The notes: generated by a model not told the origin, from the letters alone. Positions 1-11,432 are shown, counted from the stretch's first letter. The stretch: 64,000 nucleotides of DNA from Elephas maximus indicus (GCF_024166365.1 NC_064819.1:114310293-114374292); one strand, 5' to 3'. Translations and numbers: made by a program.

Positions 1-262
1 TGATTGATAATAATATACCTCTCCAATGGAGACATTCACATGGAGAGGGACTGAGGCCTCCAGCTGGTAGCCATGTGAAGAAGCCATCTTGGAAGTGGCT
101 CCTCCAGCCCCAGTGGAGCTTTCAGATGATGCTGCCCCCATGGATGTCTTAACTACACTCTTACGAGAGACCCTGAGCCAGAACGTCCCTGCTAAATCAC
201 CCCCAAATCCCTGATCCACTGAAACTGTGAGACAATAGAAGTTTGTTGTTTCAAAAAATAGT
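1..262 (+). mobile_element. Old LTR fragment, ERVL/MaLR-type, 3' part
   Basis: The text has the usual 3' half of an old mammalian LTR: a segment like gccatcttggaagtggctcc, then a run resembling 'ccctgagccagaac', then 'aaactgtgagacaatagaag' leading into a T-rich end. Similar endings occur at 25790-26290 and 27370-27690. The 5' part lies outside the window. The exact subfamily is not resolved. Confidence 0.5.
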
Positions 263-349
263 AATAGTATAGCTGCTCTAGCTTTCTTGTGATTATCATT
301 AGACTGGTATAAAGTTTCCCATCATTTTATTCTAACCTATATGTGTCTT

Positions 350-522
350 GTAAACCCTGGTGGCATAGTGGTTAAGTGCTATGGCTGCTAACCAAAGGGT
401 CAGCACTTTGAATCCACTAGGCATTCCTCAGAAACTCTATGGGGCTGTTCTACTCCATCCCATAGGGTCGCTGTGAGTCAGAATCCACACGACGGCAATG
501 GGTTTGTTTTTTTTGTTTGTTT
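350..522 (+). mobile_element. AfroSINE-type tRNA-derived SINE, full length
   Basis: Head 'accctggtggcatagtggtt' is tRNA-like, the body has the caactctatggggctgttct-like core, and the tail reads 'cacgacggcaatgggtttg' plus a T-rich end. A perfect 12-bp target-site duplication, tatatgtgtctt, lies at 338-349 and 523-534. It inserted into antisense L1. Confidence 0.9.
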
Positions 523-897
523 TATATGTGTCTTTGGATTTAAAGTGTGTCTTTTTAGAAAACCTATAGTTGAATCTTATTTTTTATCCAGTCTGACAAT
601 CTCTGCCTTTTAATTTCAGTTTTTAGTCCATTTGAACACAGATCTATTCTGACATACATGGGGTTGCCATGACTTGGAATTAATGGCAACTGGTATATTT
701 AATATAATTATCTACATGGTTGAATTTTGAAGTTCCATTTTTCTGCTTTTCTCTTTGTCTAATTTTTCTTCTTTGTTCCTCTTTTACTCCCTTCTTTTGA
801 GTTAATCAGATACTCTATTAGTATTCCATTTTGATTCATCTTTGGCTTTTTAGCAGTACATCTTATTTTATTAATGGTTGCTGTAGTGATTACAATA

Positions 898-1061
898 AAA
901 ACCAAACCTGTGACTGTCAAGTCAATTGCAACTCATAGTGACCCTATAAGTCAGAGTGGAACTGCCCCATAGGGTTTCCAAGGACCGGTTGCTGGATTCG
1001 AACTGCCAACCTTTTGATTAGCAGCCAAGCTCTTAACCACTGCTCCACCAGGGCTCCAGGA
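898..1061 (-). mobile_element. AfroSINE-type SINE, antisense, full length
   Basis: Antisense copy: tail first (aaccaaacctgtgactgtc), then body, then the head as 'ccactgctccaccagggctc'. A perfect 13-bp target-site duplication, agtgattacaata, is at 885-897 and 1062-1074. Confidence 0.9.
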
Positions 1062-1834
1062 AGTGATTACAATATGCACCTTTAAAATTTACTAGAATCC
1101 ATTTAAAGTTAAAATTGTATTGCTTCATGTAAAATAATGGAAACTTGAAACAATATATCTTTATCATTCCTATCCTTTGTTATTACTGTTTTATATCTAT
1201 ATTGTACACACACACATATATGACATATATGTATATATAGTTATAAACCCTATGAAATGTTAAAACTGTTGGCTTTAAATGTTCACATATCCTTAAAAGA
1301 AAATTTCAGTGGTCTTTCCTATAGATCTGAGTTACTATTTGGAGTCGTTTTCCCTCAGCCTGAAGACCTCCCATTACTACTTCTTATAATGCAGGTTGTG
1401 GCCAAAGAAATCATTGCTTTGTTTTCAGTCTGAAAATGTTTTTATTTTGCCTTCATTTTGGAAAAATAATTTAATAGACTATAGAATTTTGGGTTAACTT
1501 TTTCCCCTCTTTTACGCTTTGTTGATCTTTTCTGATGAGAAATCTGTTGCTTTCTAAATCATTGTTCTTCCCTATATAATGTCATTTTCTCTAATTGCTT
1601 CTAAGATTTTCTCTTTATCTTGGGATTTTAACAGTTTGGTCATAATGTGCTTATGTTTGATTTTCTTTTTTTCTGTTTAGGGTTTGTTGAGCTTCCAGGG
1701 TCTGTAAGTTCATAATTTTCACCAAATTTGAGAAGTGCTCTACCATTACTCCTTCAAAATTTGAGTCTTCTCTGTTTTCTGTCTCCTTTTTTCCAAGACT
1801 CCAATTATATGTGTTTTACAATGCTTAATATTGT

Positions 1835-1850
1835 TGCATCACCAGGGCTC
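1835..1850 (-). mobile_element. 16-bp SINE-head micro-insertion
   Basis: The insert tgcatcaccagggctc is the reverse complement of the first bases of the SINE head (gagccctggtgatgca). It is flanked by perfect 11-bp direct repeats, cttaatattgt, at 1824-1834 and 1851-1861. Removing the insert and one repeat restores continuous L1-like text around it. The SINE body and tail are absent. Confidence 0.65.
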
Positions 1851-2215
1851 CTTAATATTGTCCCATAAGTCTTGAATCTCTGATAATTTTTTCAGTCTTT
1901 CTTTCTACATATTTCAAATATGTTCATTTCTGCTGATCTATATTCAAGTCCACTGACTCTTCTGCTGGCTTCAATCTGCTCTTAAGCCCATTTACCAAAT
2001 TTTTTATTAAAGTTACCATACTTTTTAGTTTTAGAATCCCCATTTGGCTCACTATTATGGCTCTTAATTATTTTCTGATGTATTCTCAACTGTTCATTAT
2101 GAAAATTTTTGTATGAAACTGGGACATATTTACATACCCAATTTAAATAACTGCAAATCTCAGTCATCTCCAGGTTGAAGTCTATTAAGAGTTTTGTTCT
2201 TAAGTATAAGTCCCA

Positions 2216-2257
2216 CGAGTGGGAATCGACTCAACAGAGAGTTGGTTTTACTTTTTT
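2216..2257 (+). mobile_element. 42-bp SINE-tail micro-insertion
   Basis: Only the SINE 3' tail is present (cgagtgggaatcgactcaac, then gagagttggtttta and a T tract). The flanks tataagtccca (2205-2215) and tataggtctca (2258-2268) look like an 11-bp duplication with two changes. It sits within antisense L1. Confidence 0.6.
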
Positions 2258-2900
2258 TATAGGTCTCATATTTCTATTTATTCATTTATTCATATGTCTA
2301 GTGAATTTTGATTGGGTAAGGACATAAGTAAGAATGTATTGAAGAGTTTTTGAATAGTTATTTTTGTTCTAGTACACTTAATTTGGATGGACTCAAACTC
2401 CAAGGCCTGTCTTCCATGTGGTAGGCAGCAGATGAAATTTCTGCTTAGTTTTTTCAGCTTCCAGCTCCTGCCTTTTTTCACTGGATCCGTTGATGCCTCC
2501 TCCTTGCATACATAATTTAATAGTGAGCCGATTATTTGTACAGATTAAGGGCTCAGTTCTTCTGTGGCTCTCTCCCTTTCCCTTGTAAACTTCTGTTTTT
2601 CCACACCTGAACTTTCCTTTGACACCTCAAGCTTGCAAATGTGTACATTTCTGATGCTCAAGCTACATATGAATAAAGGAGTGTTCTCAGTAAATAGTCC
2701 ACAAACCCCCAGCTTTCCCATTCCAGTTCCTCATTCAAAGGTACACTCCCTCAAAGTTTCTGCTTGCGTTTGGTTGCTCTCCAGTACCTGCAAATAGTTG
2801 GGGTTTGTAATCATTACCTTTGAGAGGGTTAGTCCAGCTGACCCAGCAACCCTGCCATCATCAAGTAGGTGAAACCCTAATATTTTTAAATCTAGAGAAA

Positions 2901-4030
2901 CTTCCCTAAAATATAACAGTTATTAGAAAAAAAAAAGTTTCATCTTTTTCTCTTAAGAATTTTGTTATTAACGATGTTGCATTTTTCTGTCTTAAATCTA
3001 CCAGGTTGTTCTTTTAGTTTTCATAACTATTTCACAGTCCACTGGTTTCAACCTTTTCAGCATATAGAAAAGTTCAAACCATAAAATCATGTTTGCTAAC
3101 ACAGAAGGAAATCACATTTATTAAATTCCTAATCTGTGACATGCACTGAGCTAAGCATTTTCACGTTGTTTCTTTTAACATATGCCATGCACCAAAGTCA
3201 TGCTTGACTTGAAACGTGTGCCATTCTGATTCATTGCCAGCTTGGATGTGATTAATAATAATAATGACAATAACTGTTGTTCGGTCTGATATCTTATTCA
3301 CCAAATTGCTGGGACCTCCATCCCTCTCTTATCCCAGGATAATCATAAGGTGATTCATAAATTCTCCTTTGTTACATTAAAAGATTTTCTCTGATTCTAC
3401 CAGTGCCCTGCACCGTGCGTGTCTCCTTCTAGTGCCTTGAGATGCTGCTCTCCTGTATTTTCTTTCAATTACGTGAGCTAACATTGGAGTGACTTTGGAA
3501 TTTGCTGCATTGTCATCACACCCTCTGCCTTTATTTTCAAAATGCCTGTGTGGCTTGCTCTTTGAGAACATTGCTTTTCCCCACTGGCATTAAAATTGTT
3601 ATGTTTCAAACCATAACAATCTTGTTTTCATAGTTTTTATAGCACCTCTAGTTTTATTAATATTGTATTGGACCAACTCTTTTAGCTTCTTGAAGTATGT
3701 GCCTAGCTCCCGTTATTTTCAACAAATTTCTTCTGATCTGACAATAAAATTATCCTTTAACCACAAAGTGACCTTCACTAGGGAAAATTAGTTAATATTA
3801 TTAAACAGCAATTAACTTAAGAGTCACCTGCTTCATGACTACATAGCAAGGGCATTTCTGGAGCCAATAGGGAGCTTTCTTTCTTTCTTTTTTTTTTTAA
3901 CCTCCTCTTAATTTAGTGTCAAAATGCAGTATGGTTATTAATTGTAAAACTTACAAAATTTTTTCTCAAGGATACAGGTCCTTTAGGAAAACACAGCCTC
4001 TGGAGGCCAAAATGTACATTTAGTGCTTTT
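2901..4030. other. Unassigned sequence, no gene seen
   Basis: No reading frame with recognisable protein and no clear repeat. A short stretch near 3110-3180 (catttattaaattcctaatc) could be an antisense MIR remnant. A poly-T run lies at 3889-3898. Confidence 0.4.
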
Positions 4031-4393
4031 GCTGTTGTTAGTTGCTGTTGTCCAGTCAGCCCTGACTTATGGTGACCTGATGCATAAGAGAACAAAACAT
4101 TACCCAGTCCTGCACCATCCTCATAGTCACTGGCATGTTTAAGACAATTGTTGCAACCACCTTCTCAATCCATCTCATAGAAGATTTCCCTCATTTTCTC
4201 TGACCCTCCACTTTACTAGACAAGATGTCCTAGAGTGATTTGTCTTTTCTGATGATATGTCTGAAGTAAGCAAGACAAAGTCTTGCCATCCTGGCTTCTA
4301 AGGAACATTCTGGCTGCACTTCCTCCAAGACTGGTCTGTTCATTCTTTTGGCAGTCCATGGTGTATTCAATATTCTTTGCCAACACAACAAAT
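4031..4393 (-). mobile_element. RTE/BovB-like LINE fragment, 3' end
   Basis: Antisense copy of the same element as at 43756-46482, sharing blocks such as ttcttttggcagtccatggt, gcttctaaggaacattctgg and atccatctcat. It starts with the LINE 3' end (gctgttgttagttgctgttg) and stops after about 360 bp, as expected for 5' truncation. It corresponds to the C-terminal coding region and 3' end of the reverse transcriptase ORF and is heavily mutated. Confidence 0.8.
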
Positions 4394-6090
4394 TAGAGCT
4401 AGGGTTCTTGGAATTGATAGATCACAGATCACCATGGATCTTTGCTATAGACTTAATTTAATTCAGTAACTTCAGGGAATGATGGCATCAACATTTTTAG
4501 GTAATATGATTTCTCTAGGGGGACTAAGGGATCAGGGAAAGAGGCTACATAACCAGGAACTTTCCTGAATTCCTCCAGGATTGGTATCCGGTGGGATGCT
4601 ACCGCTGATGTTGTTGCAACACAGCTGCCACAACTTGCACTTGATGCTGCCACTAGATGTTACCACTATAACTTCAGCTGCCTCAGGAAGCTAAATAATT
4701 CTGAGGCCAGTCCAGCAAGAATGAATTCTAAAGCATCTGCCTCTTCACACTCACTTCCAAATCGAAGTCTCACGTGGCTATCTCTAATAGACACAGTCTG
4801 CATCACACAGCAGCTAGCGAAGAGAGAAAAGTGCTCTGCTTCCATCTTAGGAAAGCACAGACAAGTCAGAGTCAGTTCTGCAAACAAAGAACAGGTTTTC
4901 AAAGGTGCTGGATGGCTAAAAGCCTGGCGTATTTCTCCTTGATAGTCATTAGTATATGCATAGAAATTGGGACCATGAATTTAAATGCAACACCCAGGAA
5001 AGATGGATAGTATAGTTATTCACCTAGCAGCGTATTGATTGTGATTTGCTCCTTCTGTTACTCCTAAAAGAAAATTTGTGAATTTTTCTATTTGTCGGGT
5101 CAAAGCAGAATATACAGAAATACGTGGAGAAAACTTGGATGAACAAAGAAATGACCAATAGGATTGTTACCCACACAGAAACCAATGCCAACATATATTT
5201 TACATAAAATAGTCTGAAAGCCTCTATATTCCTAACAGCATACTTAGAAAATGGAATAACTTACAGCAGGAGATAGAGTGGGACCTCCTTTCCGGAAACA
5301 CAGATAGGAGAAAAATTTTAGTGGCGATTATACAGTGTTCAGGAGAAATTCCTCTTCTAATTGGTATTCCCTTCCTCAGAAAAGTTTCACATTTTGGACA
5401 AAAGAGGAAGTGAGTTTTTCCAAGGACATAGAAGGAAACCTAAACACCAACGCTAACAAGTCACAGGGGGCAAAGAAGGCAGCAGCAATAAAATTAGGTT
5501 ATCATCTTGGCACAGGCTGCAGCAGTGAAGCCTCAGATATGCCTGATTAGAGCCGAGGAAATTGTTTTATTTTATTTTTTTTGGAAGAGTTCATTGTTTT
5601 ATCAGTCTCAAAGGCAAAGCTGCACATTTACTTCTGACATAGAAAAAAGAAAATATCCAAGGTTTCCAAATAAAGAAGGGGGCTCCAAGTTCCCCAAAAT
5701 CCTCTCCTAAAGAGTCTCATAGAGATGTTTTTCTTTCAAAGAAAAAGAGCATTCCATAGGATGTAAGATTCTTAGAATTTTTTGTGGTTCTCTGTAAATA
5801 TTTCATAGAGGCCTCTGTAAAGAGAGTAATATTAAGAGACAGAAATCAGTCAATACCTGACATAGAAGTTTTGTTTACTTGGTTTGGTGTTGGTGGTAGT
5901 GTTTTATTTTTTTTTTTTTCCAGGTGTGAGTTAGTTCAAAGACCCTTGAGTTTCTTTATCATAGAAATTTGCTCAAAGAGTACTTCCTGATGGGCTTGGT
6001 GTATTACTTCTCCTAGGAGTCTTTGCACTCATCCATATACCCTGATCCTCAATGCCTTTCTTCAGTATATCAGATTTCTTAGGTTAATTC
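4394..6090. other. Unassigned sequence, no gene seen
   Basis: Several short open frames overlap on both strands near 4450-5000 but none resembles a known protein and none has convincing codon structure. Possibly an unrecognised old repeat; nothing firm can be said. Confidence 0.4.
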
Positions 6091-6093
6091 CTA

Positions 6094-6298
6094 CATATAG
6101 CATAAATGGATAAGTGCTTAACTACTAAAGTTTGGAGGTTTGAGTCTACCCAGGGGCATGTTGGAAGAAAGGCCTGGCAAACTACTTCCAAAAGGTCACA
6201 GCAATGAAAACCCTATGGAACTCAGTTCTACTCTGATACACATGGGGTCATCATGAGCAGAAATCAACTCAGTGGTGACTGGTTTGATTTTCTTTTTG
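6094..6298 (+). mobile_element. AfroSINE-related SINE, diverged
   Basis: Head (atagcataaatggataagtg), a middle with 'gaagaaaggcctggcaaact', and a tail 'aactcagtggtgactggttt'. The 'aaaggcctgg...' middle marks a different subfamily from the one at 350-522; other copies of it lie at 11141, 13660, 17764 and 51481. Confidence 0.8.
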
Positions 6299-6779
6299 GG
6301 CATAGGAAATTTATTGTAGATTCATGTCCAAAAATAGACTAACACAGGAAGTGGAAATGCAAAGTTAGTCAAAATAGGGAGCAGAAAATCAGGCAAAGAA
6401 AGGAATGCAGCCTTAGGCACTAATTAAGACCTATTCATCTCACTTAGGAGACAGGGACGGGGGTCTCTGATTCTGGACCTCTTTACATGGAAATGTTTTT
6501 CCATACAACCTTGTCCACAGATCACTAGAGATCATTCTGCCATTGCCCAGCAATTTCTCAGTATGCTTGATATTCCACTCCTCAAAATTATTATTTCACA
6601 CTTCTCTCTTTTGTGGACAACTCTACGTCCCAACTCCCATCAACAAATAGCTTTGTCTCTACTTCGTTGGTAAAATGGAAGCATACAACCAGTAACCACA
6701 TATTTGGGAACCCGTCTGCATCTCTATCTACCTGTAACCACTTGGCTTCCATATAGTAGTGATGGGTAGTGTCTTTGCT
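6299..6779. other. Unassigned sequence
   Basis: No gene or clear repeat recognised by eye. Confidence 0.35.
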
Positions 6780-7495
6780 TTGCTCAAAGGCCCACACTTT
6801 CTCCTCAGAAGCCCTTTCCTTCCTCACTGAATCTGTCCTTCAGTTTTCTCCTTACATTCTACAATACCAAGTTTTCTGTATTGGCTCGTTCTCAATAGCA
6901 GCATCCGTGCTTATTAACCCCCAACCAAAACGAATGGAAGAAGGAAGAAAGACAAAAAACAAAAATCATCTTTCCATCTACCATTCGGCTACCATCTGAA
7001 TTTTTCAAAACAGCCAGTTTGTAACTATAATTAAAGAATGTTTTCTTATGGCAGCTTTTACACCATCTCTGTTGATTTTCATGCTACCAATTTTACCACC
7101 TTTGTTACCTCTTCCTCTGCTCTATATGAATGTTGGGGTGTGTCTGAGCTTGTCCTGAATTCTTTCTCCTCTCTATCTGTATTATCCCTGCCAGGAAGCC
7201 TATTTAATTTCCTTATTTTAAATATCATCTACATGTAAATGACTCCTAAATTATTCTCTTCAGCATAGACCCTTAAATGCCGTAACTTTTATCAAACACT
7301 TGATAAATACTTGATAATTTTCTTGAATAACTAGTATGTATTTCTGACTTAACATGACCAACACAAAACTCCCACCCCATCACCAACAATCAGTCCTCCC
7401 CTGTTCAATAAATATTAATGCCTTCCATGCAGTAGGTCAAATATGCAGAGGTTGTTCTTAATCCTTCTTTTTCATTTACCTCAACTGCACTGTAA
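6780..7495 (+). mobile_element. Probable L2 LINE fragment
   Basis: The portion 7205-7490 (tttaaatatcatctacatg, tgactcctaaatt, ttaacatgaccaacacaaaa, then cttaatccttc) follows the order of the mammalian L2 3' region. The upstream part is less certain. Ancient and non-coding. Confidence 0.5.
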
Positions 7496-8489
7496 TATGG
7501 GACAAGCTTTTGTAAGAGATTCACGGGCCTTTTATTGCCCAAACTAGAGGTGGACCTTAGGCTTAGACTAAAATCAGACTAACTAGTATCCTTGGCCCCT
7601 TTTCCAGGGTCGATCCTCAAATATAAGCTGGTTCAGTACTGCCACTATGCAACGAAAAATTTCAAGTAATATTACATTCAGAGGAAAAGGAGGGAGGGTC
7701 CAGTTGTTCCACTATAGGCTTATGCACTATAATACATATTATTGATACATCCATATAATATTAATACTTCAGCTTAGACTTTATCTGGGTATGTGTAGTT
7801 CAGATGGCCCTGCCCATGCTGCTTGTGCTGGGAGGTAGAATAAGGGAAGAGACCTGACATTACCCCAGAGATGCTCTCATTACAACTCTCCAAATACAGT
7901 AACCCACATGCATACACACACACACATACACACATACTTACTTTTGTTCTATTTACTGTTTGATGGGTATTCACTTTATTTCCAGGTTGTTTTCTTTTTT
8001 AGGGGCTGGTGGGGGGGGGGCTGTGAGCATGTTGTTGCCTCTGCAATGTTGCAATAAACTAAAATTTACAGTTTGTTGGTTTTGATTTTTTGTATTCTAA
8101 ATAGTATTTGTTTACTATTATTTTTCACTCTTTTTTCTCATTCAAAATTACAGAGCTGTCAAGCAGAGTAAGGATGTGGAAAACATGCTGGATGTCAGAA
8201 AGTCATGTTTCTGCCCCATATAACATCAACTACTTTAAAGAACATACTTGTGTTTCCTTGTCTCCATTTTCTCATCCCTGTCTGAACTTTCACAAGGCTC
8301 ATGTGAAAAAAAAAAAAGGGGGGAACAACATAAATAAAACATGACAATATAAAGATTTGTATTAAGATTTCCATAGGAAAAGGCAACGTCTGTTTCCCTA
8401 TCGGCCCTGACTCCAAGAAACCTAGAAGTCCTAATTCTTCATGACTCTGGTTTTCTATATTTTCTAAATGATATTGTATAAAGAAAACA

Positions 8490-8495
<6 letters not shown>
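7496..8495. other. Unassigned sequence with short simple repeats
   Basis: Contains a short CA repeat near 7914-7933 and an 11-base G run inside 8008-8020. No gene recognised. Confidence 0.4.

Positions 8496-8524
<29 letters not shown>
8496..8524 (+). repeat. (GT)n microsatellite
   Basis: About 14 uninterrupted GT units directly abutting the head of the next SINE. Confidence 0.95.
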
Positions 8525-8697
8525 GAGCCGTAGTTGCACAGTGGTTAAGAGCTAAGGCTGCTAAGCAAAAGGTCAGTGGTTTGAATCCACCAGTCACTCC
8601 ATGGAAACCCTATGGGACAGTTTTACTCTGTCCTGTAGGGTCATCCACGGCACTGGGTTATAGGGTCACTACGAGTCAGAGTCTACTCAGCGGCGAC
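8525..8697 (+). mobile_element. AfroSINE-type SINE carrying a 17-bp internal insertion
   Basis: Head ggagccgtagttgcacagtg through tail 'ctactcagcggcgacgaata'. The body is interrupted at 8644-8660 by tccacggcactgggtta, a piece of SINE tail, between direct repeats tagggtca (8636-8643 and 8661-8668). It forms a tail-to-tail pair with the antisense SINE that follows. Confidence 0.85.
8644..8660 (+). mobile_element. 17-bp SINE-tail micro-insertion inside a SINE
   Basis: The insert tccacggcactgggtta resembles the SINE tail just 3' of its hairpin (cgacggcactgggtt). It is flanked by perfect 8-bp direct repeats, tagggtca. Other SINE copies in the window lack it at this point. A second 17-bp insert of the same tail segment is at 54734-54750. 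Confidence 0.55.
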
Positions 8698-8705
8698 GAA
8701 TATAT

Positions 8706-8879
8706 GCCCACCACTAAAACCACTTGCTGTACAGTCTCCTCTGACTCAGAGTAGGGTTTCCAAAGGGTTTTCAATGGCCGATTTGTTGGCAGTAGATCCC
8801 CAAGCCTTTCCAGGTGGAAAACCTCCAAACTTCTGGTGCGCAAACAAGTGTGTTAACTCTTTGCACCGCCAGGGACCCC
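8706..8879 (-). mobile_element. AfroSINE-type SINE, antisense
   Basis: Antisense body (gactcagagtagggtttcca) and head 'tgcaccgccagggacccc'. It lies tail-to-tail with the SINE at 8525-8697, making an inverted pair that could fold in RNA. Confidence 0.85.
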
Positions 8880-9091
8880 TATATATGTATCTTTATATTT
8901 TTTATTTATTCCATATACGTATATGATTTTTTCATATAAGCCATTCTAAAATACTTTTTAAAAATGAGTATCGGTTTTGATAAACTGATACAATATTGTA
9001 CTTACAACTAGATTTTTTTTTTTTTTAGAATGTTAATACTGTGGCTTACTTTCCTTCCACTAGTCTGCTTTTTTTCTCATTCATCCCTCTA

Positions 9092-9322
9092 AAATAGGCC
9101 TTCTTAACCTAGGCGTCATTGACATTTTCGGCCAAGTAATTATTATTTGTTGTGGGGTTGTCCTGTGCACTGTAGGAAGTTTAGCAGCCTTCCTGACCTC
9201 TGCCCACTAGATGCCAATAACCCACATCCCTCTCCCTAAGTGTGACAACAGAAAACGTCTCCAGACATTGCCACATGCCCACTAGGGGGCAAAATCACTT
9301 CTGGTTGAGAACCACTACTAAC
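9092..9322 (-). mobile_element. MER20-like hAT-Charlie DNA transposon remnant
   Basis: Matches the remembered MER20 order in antisense: gtcattgacattttcggcca, ttgtggggttgtcctgtgca, cccactagatgccaataac, gtctccagacattgccacat, ggttgagaaccacta at the end. Non-autonomous and ancient. Confidence 0.8.
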
Positions 9323-9345
9323 AAGAAAGGCTGTCCTGTGAGTGG

Positions 9346-9512
9346 GGAAACCCCAGTGGTATGGTGGTTAAATGCTATGGCTGCTAACCCAGGAAGCTGG
9401 CAGTTCAAATCCACCAGATGCCCCTAGGAAACTCTATGGGGCACTTCTACTCTGTCCTGTGAGTTAGAATTGACTCGATGGCAAAGGGCTTGTTTTGTTT
9501 TTTTTTTTTTTC
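9346..9512 (+). mobile_element. AfroSINE-type SINE, full length
   Basis: Head (gaaaccccagtggtatggtgg-like), B-box-like 'agttcaaatcc', body and tail 'gactcgatggcaaagggctt' followed by a poly-T end. Confidence 0.88.
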
Positions 9513-9518
9513 TTCCTA

Positions 9519-9557
9519 TTAATTGGAATTGACTCCATGGCAGTGGGTCTTTTGGTT
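9519..9557 (+). mobile_element. Second SINE tail, about 39 bp
   Basis: Directly after the poly-T of the preceding SINE is an isolated tail, aattggaattgactccatgg then cagtgggtcttttgg. It starts at the same tail position as the micro-insertions at 2216 and 12791. No clear duplication; it could be a tail dimer rather than a separate insertion. Confidence 0.5.
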
Positions 9558-9885
9558 CCTTGGAGACGCTTTTACTGAGAGTTAAGGAATAAATTATGTC
9601 TTATTCCCATTTATATGTGTGAGACTTGATCAAATTTGGGAACGTATTTCCATAGCATAATGGAGAAGAGAATGAAAATCATGGAGAATTTTGGTGTTAC
9701 TCCATATATATGTGTCCTGTTCACCTTATTAAAAATACATTTAAAAATTCTATTTATTATGAACTCAGCAAATTGTTAGGATCTGCACATGAGGTAAGAA
9801 GAAAAAAAGAACTACATTTATGTATTGAAAATCTACTATGGTTCATTCACTATGGTGTTTTTCATATATCGTCTGTTATCCCACT

Positions 9886-10097
9886 TCAGTATAGCACAGT
9901 AGGTAGTAACTTAGGCTCTATGTTTGCCCTATCTCGGTTATTTCCTAGTTGTGCAACATTGTATACTCATTTAGCTTCTCTTAGCTACAATTTCCTCATT
10001 TGTACACATGATTGATAATAGTTTCTACCTCTTCTACCTCAGAGGATTGTTGTAATGTTTAAATGTGACAATGCATGAACAAAGTCCTTAACTCTTA
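9886..10097 (+). mobile_element. MIR SINE remnant
   Basis: Order of MIR blocks: tatagcacagtaggtagtaa, 'ttatttcctagttgtgcaac', 'acaatttcctcatttgtaca', 'cctcagaggattgttgtaat'. Ancient and fixed. Confidence 0.75.
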
Positions 10098-10130
10098 GAT
10101 GGCAATGGATTTGGTTTGTTTTTTCTGGTT
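10098..10130 (+). mobile_element. 33-bp SINE-tail fragment
   Basis: gatggcaatggatttggttt plus a T-rich end is the extreme SINE 3' tail, sitting at the end of a MIR remnant. I see no target-site duplication. Confidence 0.5.
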
Positions 10131-10875
10131 ATGCTTCAGATATCCCCAGATGTGAAATAGGAAACATCAGTCTTTCATCGTAATGAAACAGAGAAATTTA
10201 CAAGTCTTTAAACTCCATGTCTTTTGAATGAAAGCCTTTCAAAATTCACTGATTTTTTTTTTCCTCTCTTGATTTAATTTCTTTTTGCATACACTGCCAT
10301 TTTTTAAGCTTTTCAAACTTAGGATTTTAATGCTGTATGACAATTTCTGTCAGACTAACAGTGATAATATCCCTTGGCTTATTTGCAGTAACCATTAATG
10401 AGCTATTTTGAGACCAGTGTCATCTGTGAAAACAAAAATCTGAACACTCAAGAGTGGATGTATTTTTAATGTACTCTATGAATAATAATGACTGATTATA
10501 AATCAACTTAATATGTCAAAGAGAAGAAAGTACAAATATCACCATTCCCTTCCTCGTAGTGTTTATCTTTGACATTATCATATTTACATGTTTTTAAAAA
10601 GACATAGTGTTAACACTATTTCACCATGTGATTTCAAGATTATAATACAGTCACGTAAAGAGCTTACTTTTTGTCAATTTGGGTGTCACAGTGACACAGA
10701 AATAAGCCAAGAGCAATGACACAGTAATTGCATAGGTAATTGCTTGACTTTTTTTTCTGTCTCTAGAAAAACTACATTAGATATGGCAAGTAAGTGTAAT
10801 ATCATTAAGTCACCTCTTCAAATAGATGATTCCTGGATAGCAAACTTTCATAGTGATTCTAATGGCAGAATTTGG
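10131..10875. other. Repeat-poor A+T-rich island, no gene seen
   Basis: No repeat or coding signal recognised. It contains several TAAT/ATTA-type motifs and a short self-complementary piece, gtgtcacagtgacac, at 10683-10697. Confidence 0.35.
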
Positions 10876-10880
10876 AAGGT

Positions 10881-11140
10881 ACTATGGATTGAATTGTGTT
10901 CCATGATAAAGATATGTTGAAGTCCTAACCCCCGGTACTTGTCAATTTGGCCTTGTTTGGAATAGGGTTTTTGAAGATATTATCAGTTAACATGAGGTCA
11001 TACTAGTATAAGTTGGGTCCTAATACCATCTGACTGGTGTCTTATAAAAGAAGAGAACAGACAGGAGAATTACACAGAAGGATGGCCACATGACTATGGA
11101 GGCAGATGCAAGCCAAGGAATGCCAAGGATTGCCTGGAGC
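10881..11140 (+). mobile_element. MLT1-type MaLR LTR, 5' part
   Basis: Starts 'tatggattgaattgtgttcc' and runs through 'gttgaagtcctaacccccgg', 'cttataaaagaagagaacag' and 'agccaaggaatgccaaggat', the usual MLT1 order. Split by a SINE; the rest is at 11327-11432. Confidence 0.8.
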
Positions 11141-11326
11141 TAAACTCTTGACTACTAGCTCACAGGTTGGTTGTTCAAACCCACCTAGAGGTGCCTCGGA
11201 AGTCAGGCCTGGTGATGTGCTGCCAAAAGCTCACAGCCTTAAAAATCCTGTGGAGCACAGTTCTACTCGGCACACATGGGGTCGCCATGAGTTGGAATTG
11301 ACTCAATGGCAATGAACAACAACACT
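11141..11326 (+). mobile_element. AfroSINE-related SINE nested in MLT1 LTR
   Basis: Middle and tail are clear (ggttgttcaaacccaccta, gaattgactcaatggcaatg, ending aacaacaacac). The tRNA-like head is eroded or missing. It separates two halves of one LTR, so it is younger than the LTR. Confidence 0.8.
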
Positions 11327-11432
11327 AGAACCTAGGAGAAAGGCATGGAACAATTTCTGCCTGAGAGCCCTCAGAAGAATCAATATGGCCGATTCTCTGA
11401 TTTGGACTTCTAGCCTCCAGAACAGTAAGACT
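11327..11432 (+). mobile_element. MLT1-type MaLR LTR, 3' part
   Basis: Continues the LTR from 11140: 'ctgcctgagagccctcagaa' and 'gacttctagcctccagaaca'. Confidence 0.75.

Larger units (their letters stand above)
240..2900 (-). mobile_element. Old L1 (LINE-1) sequence, antisense, interrupted by SINEs
   Basis: T-rich antisense text typical of old mammalian L1 runs through this block, e.g. near 580-610 (tccagtctgacaatctctgc), 1540-1640 (tctgatgagaaatctgttgc) and 1670-1760 (gggtttgttgagcttccagg). It is broken by SINE copies at 350-522 and 898-1061 and by two very small insertions at 1835-1850 and 2216-2257. Divergence is high and no long reading frame survives, so it is a dead fossil. Which part of L1 it represents cannot be fixed by eye. 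Confidence 0.6.

Noticed and set aside
4453-5010. Cluster of overlapping short frames on both strands
   Set aside because: No domain, no splice-signal pattern I can defend, and the frames contradict each other. Could be an old repeat.
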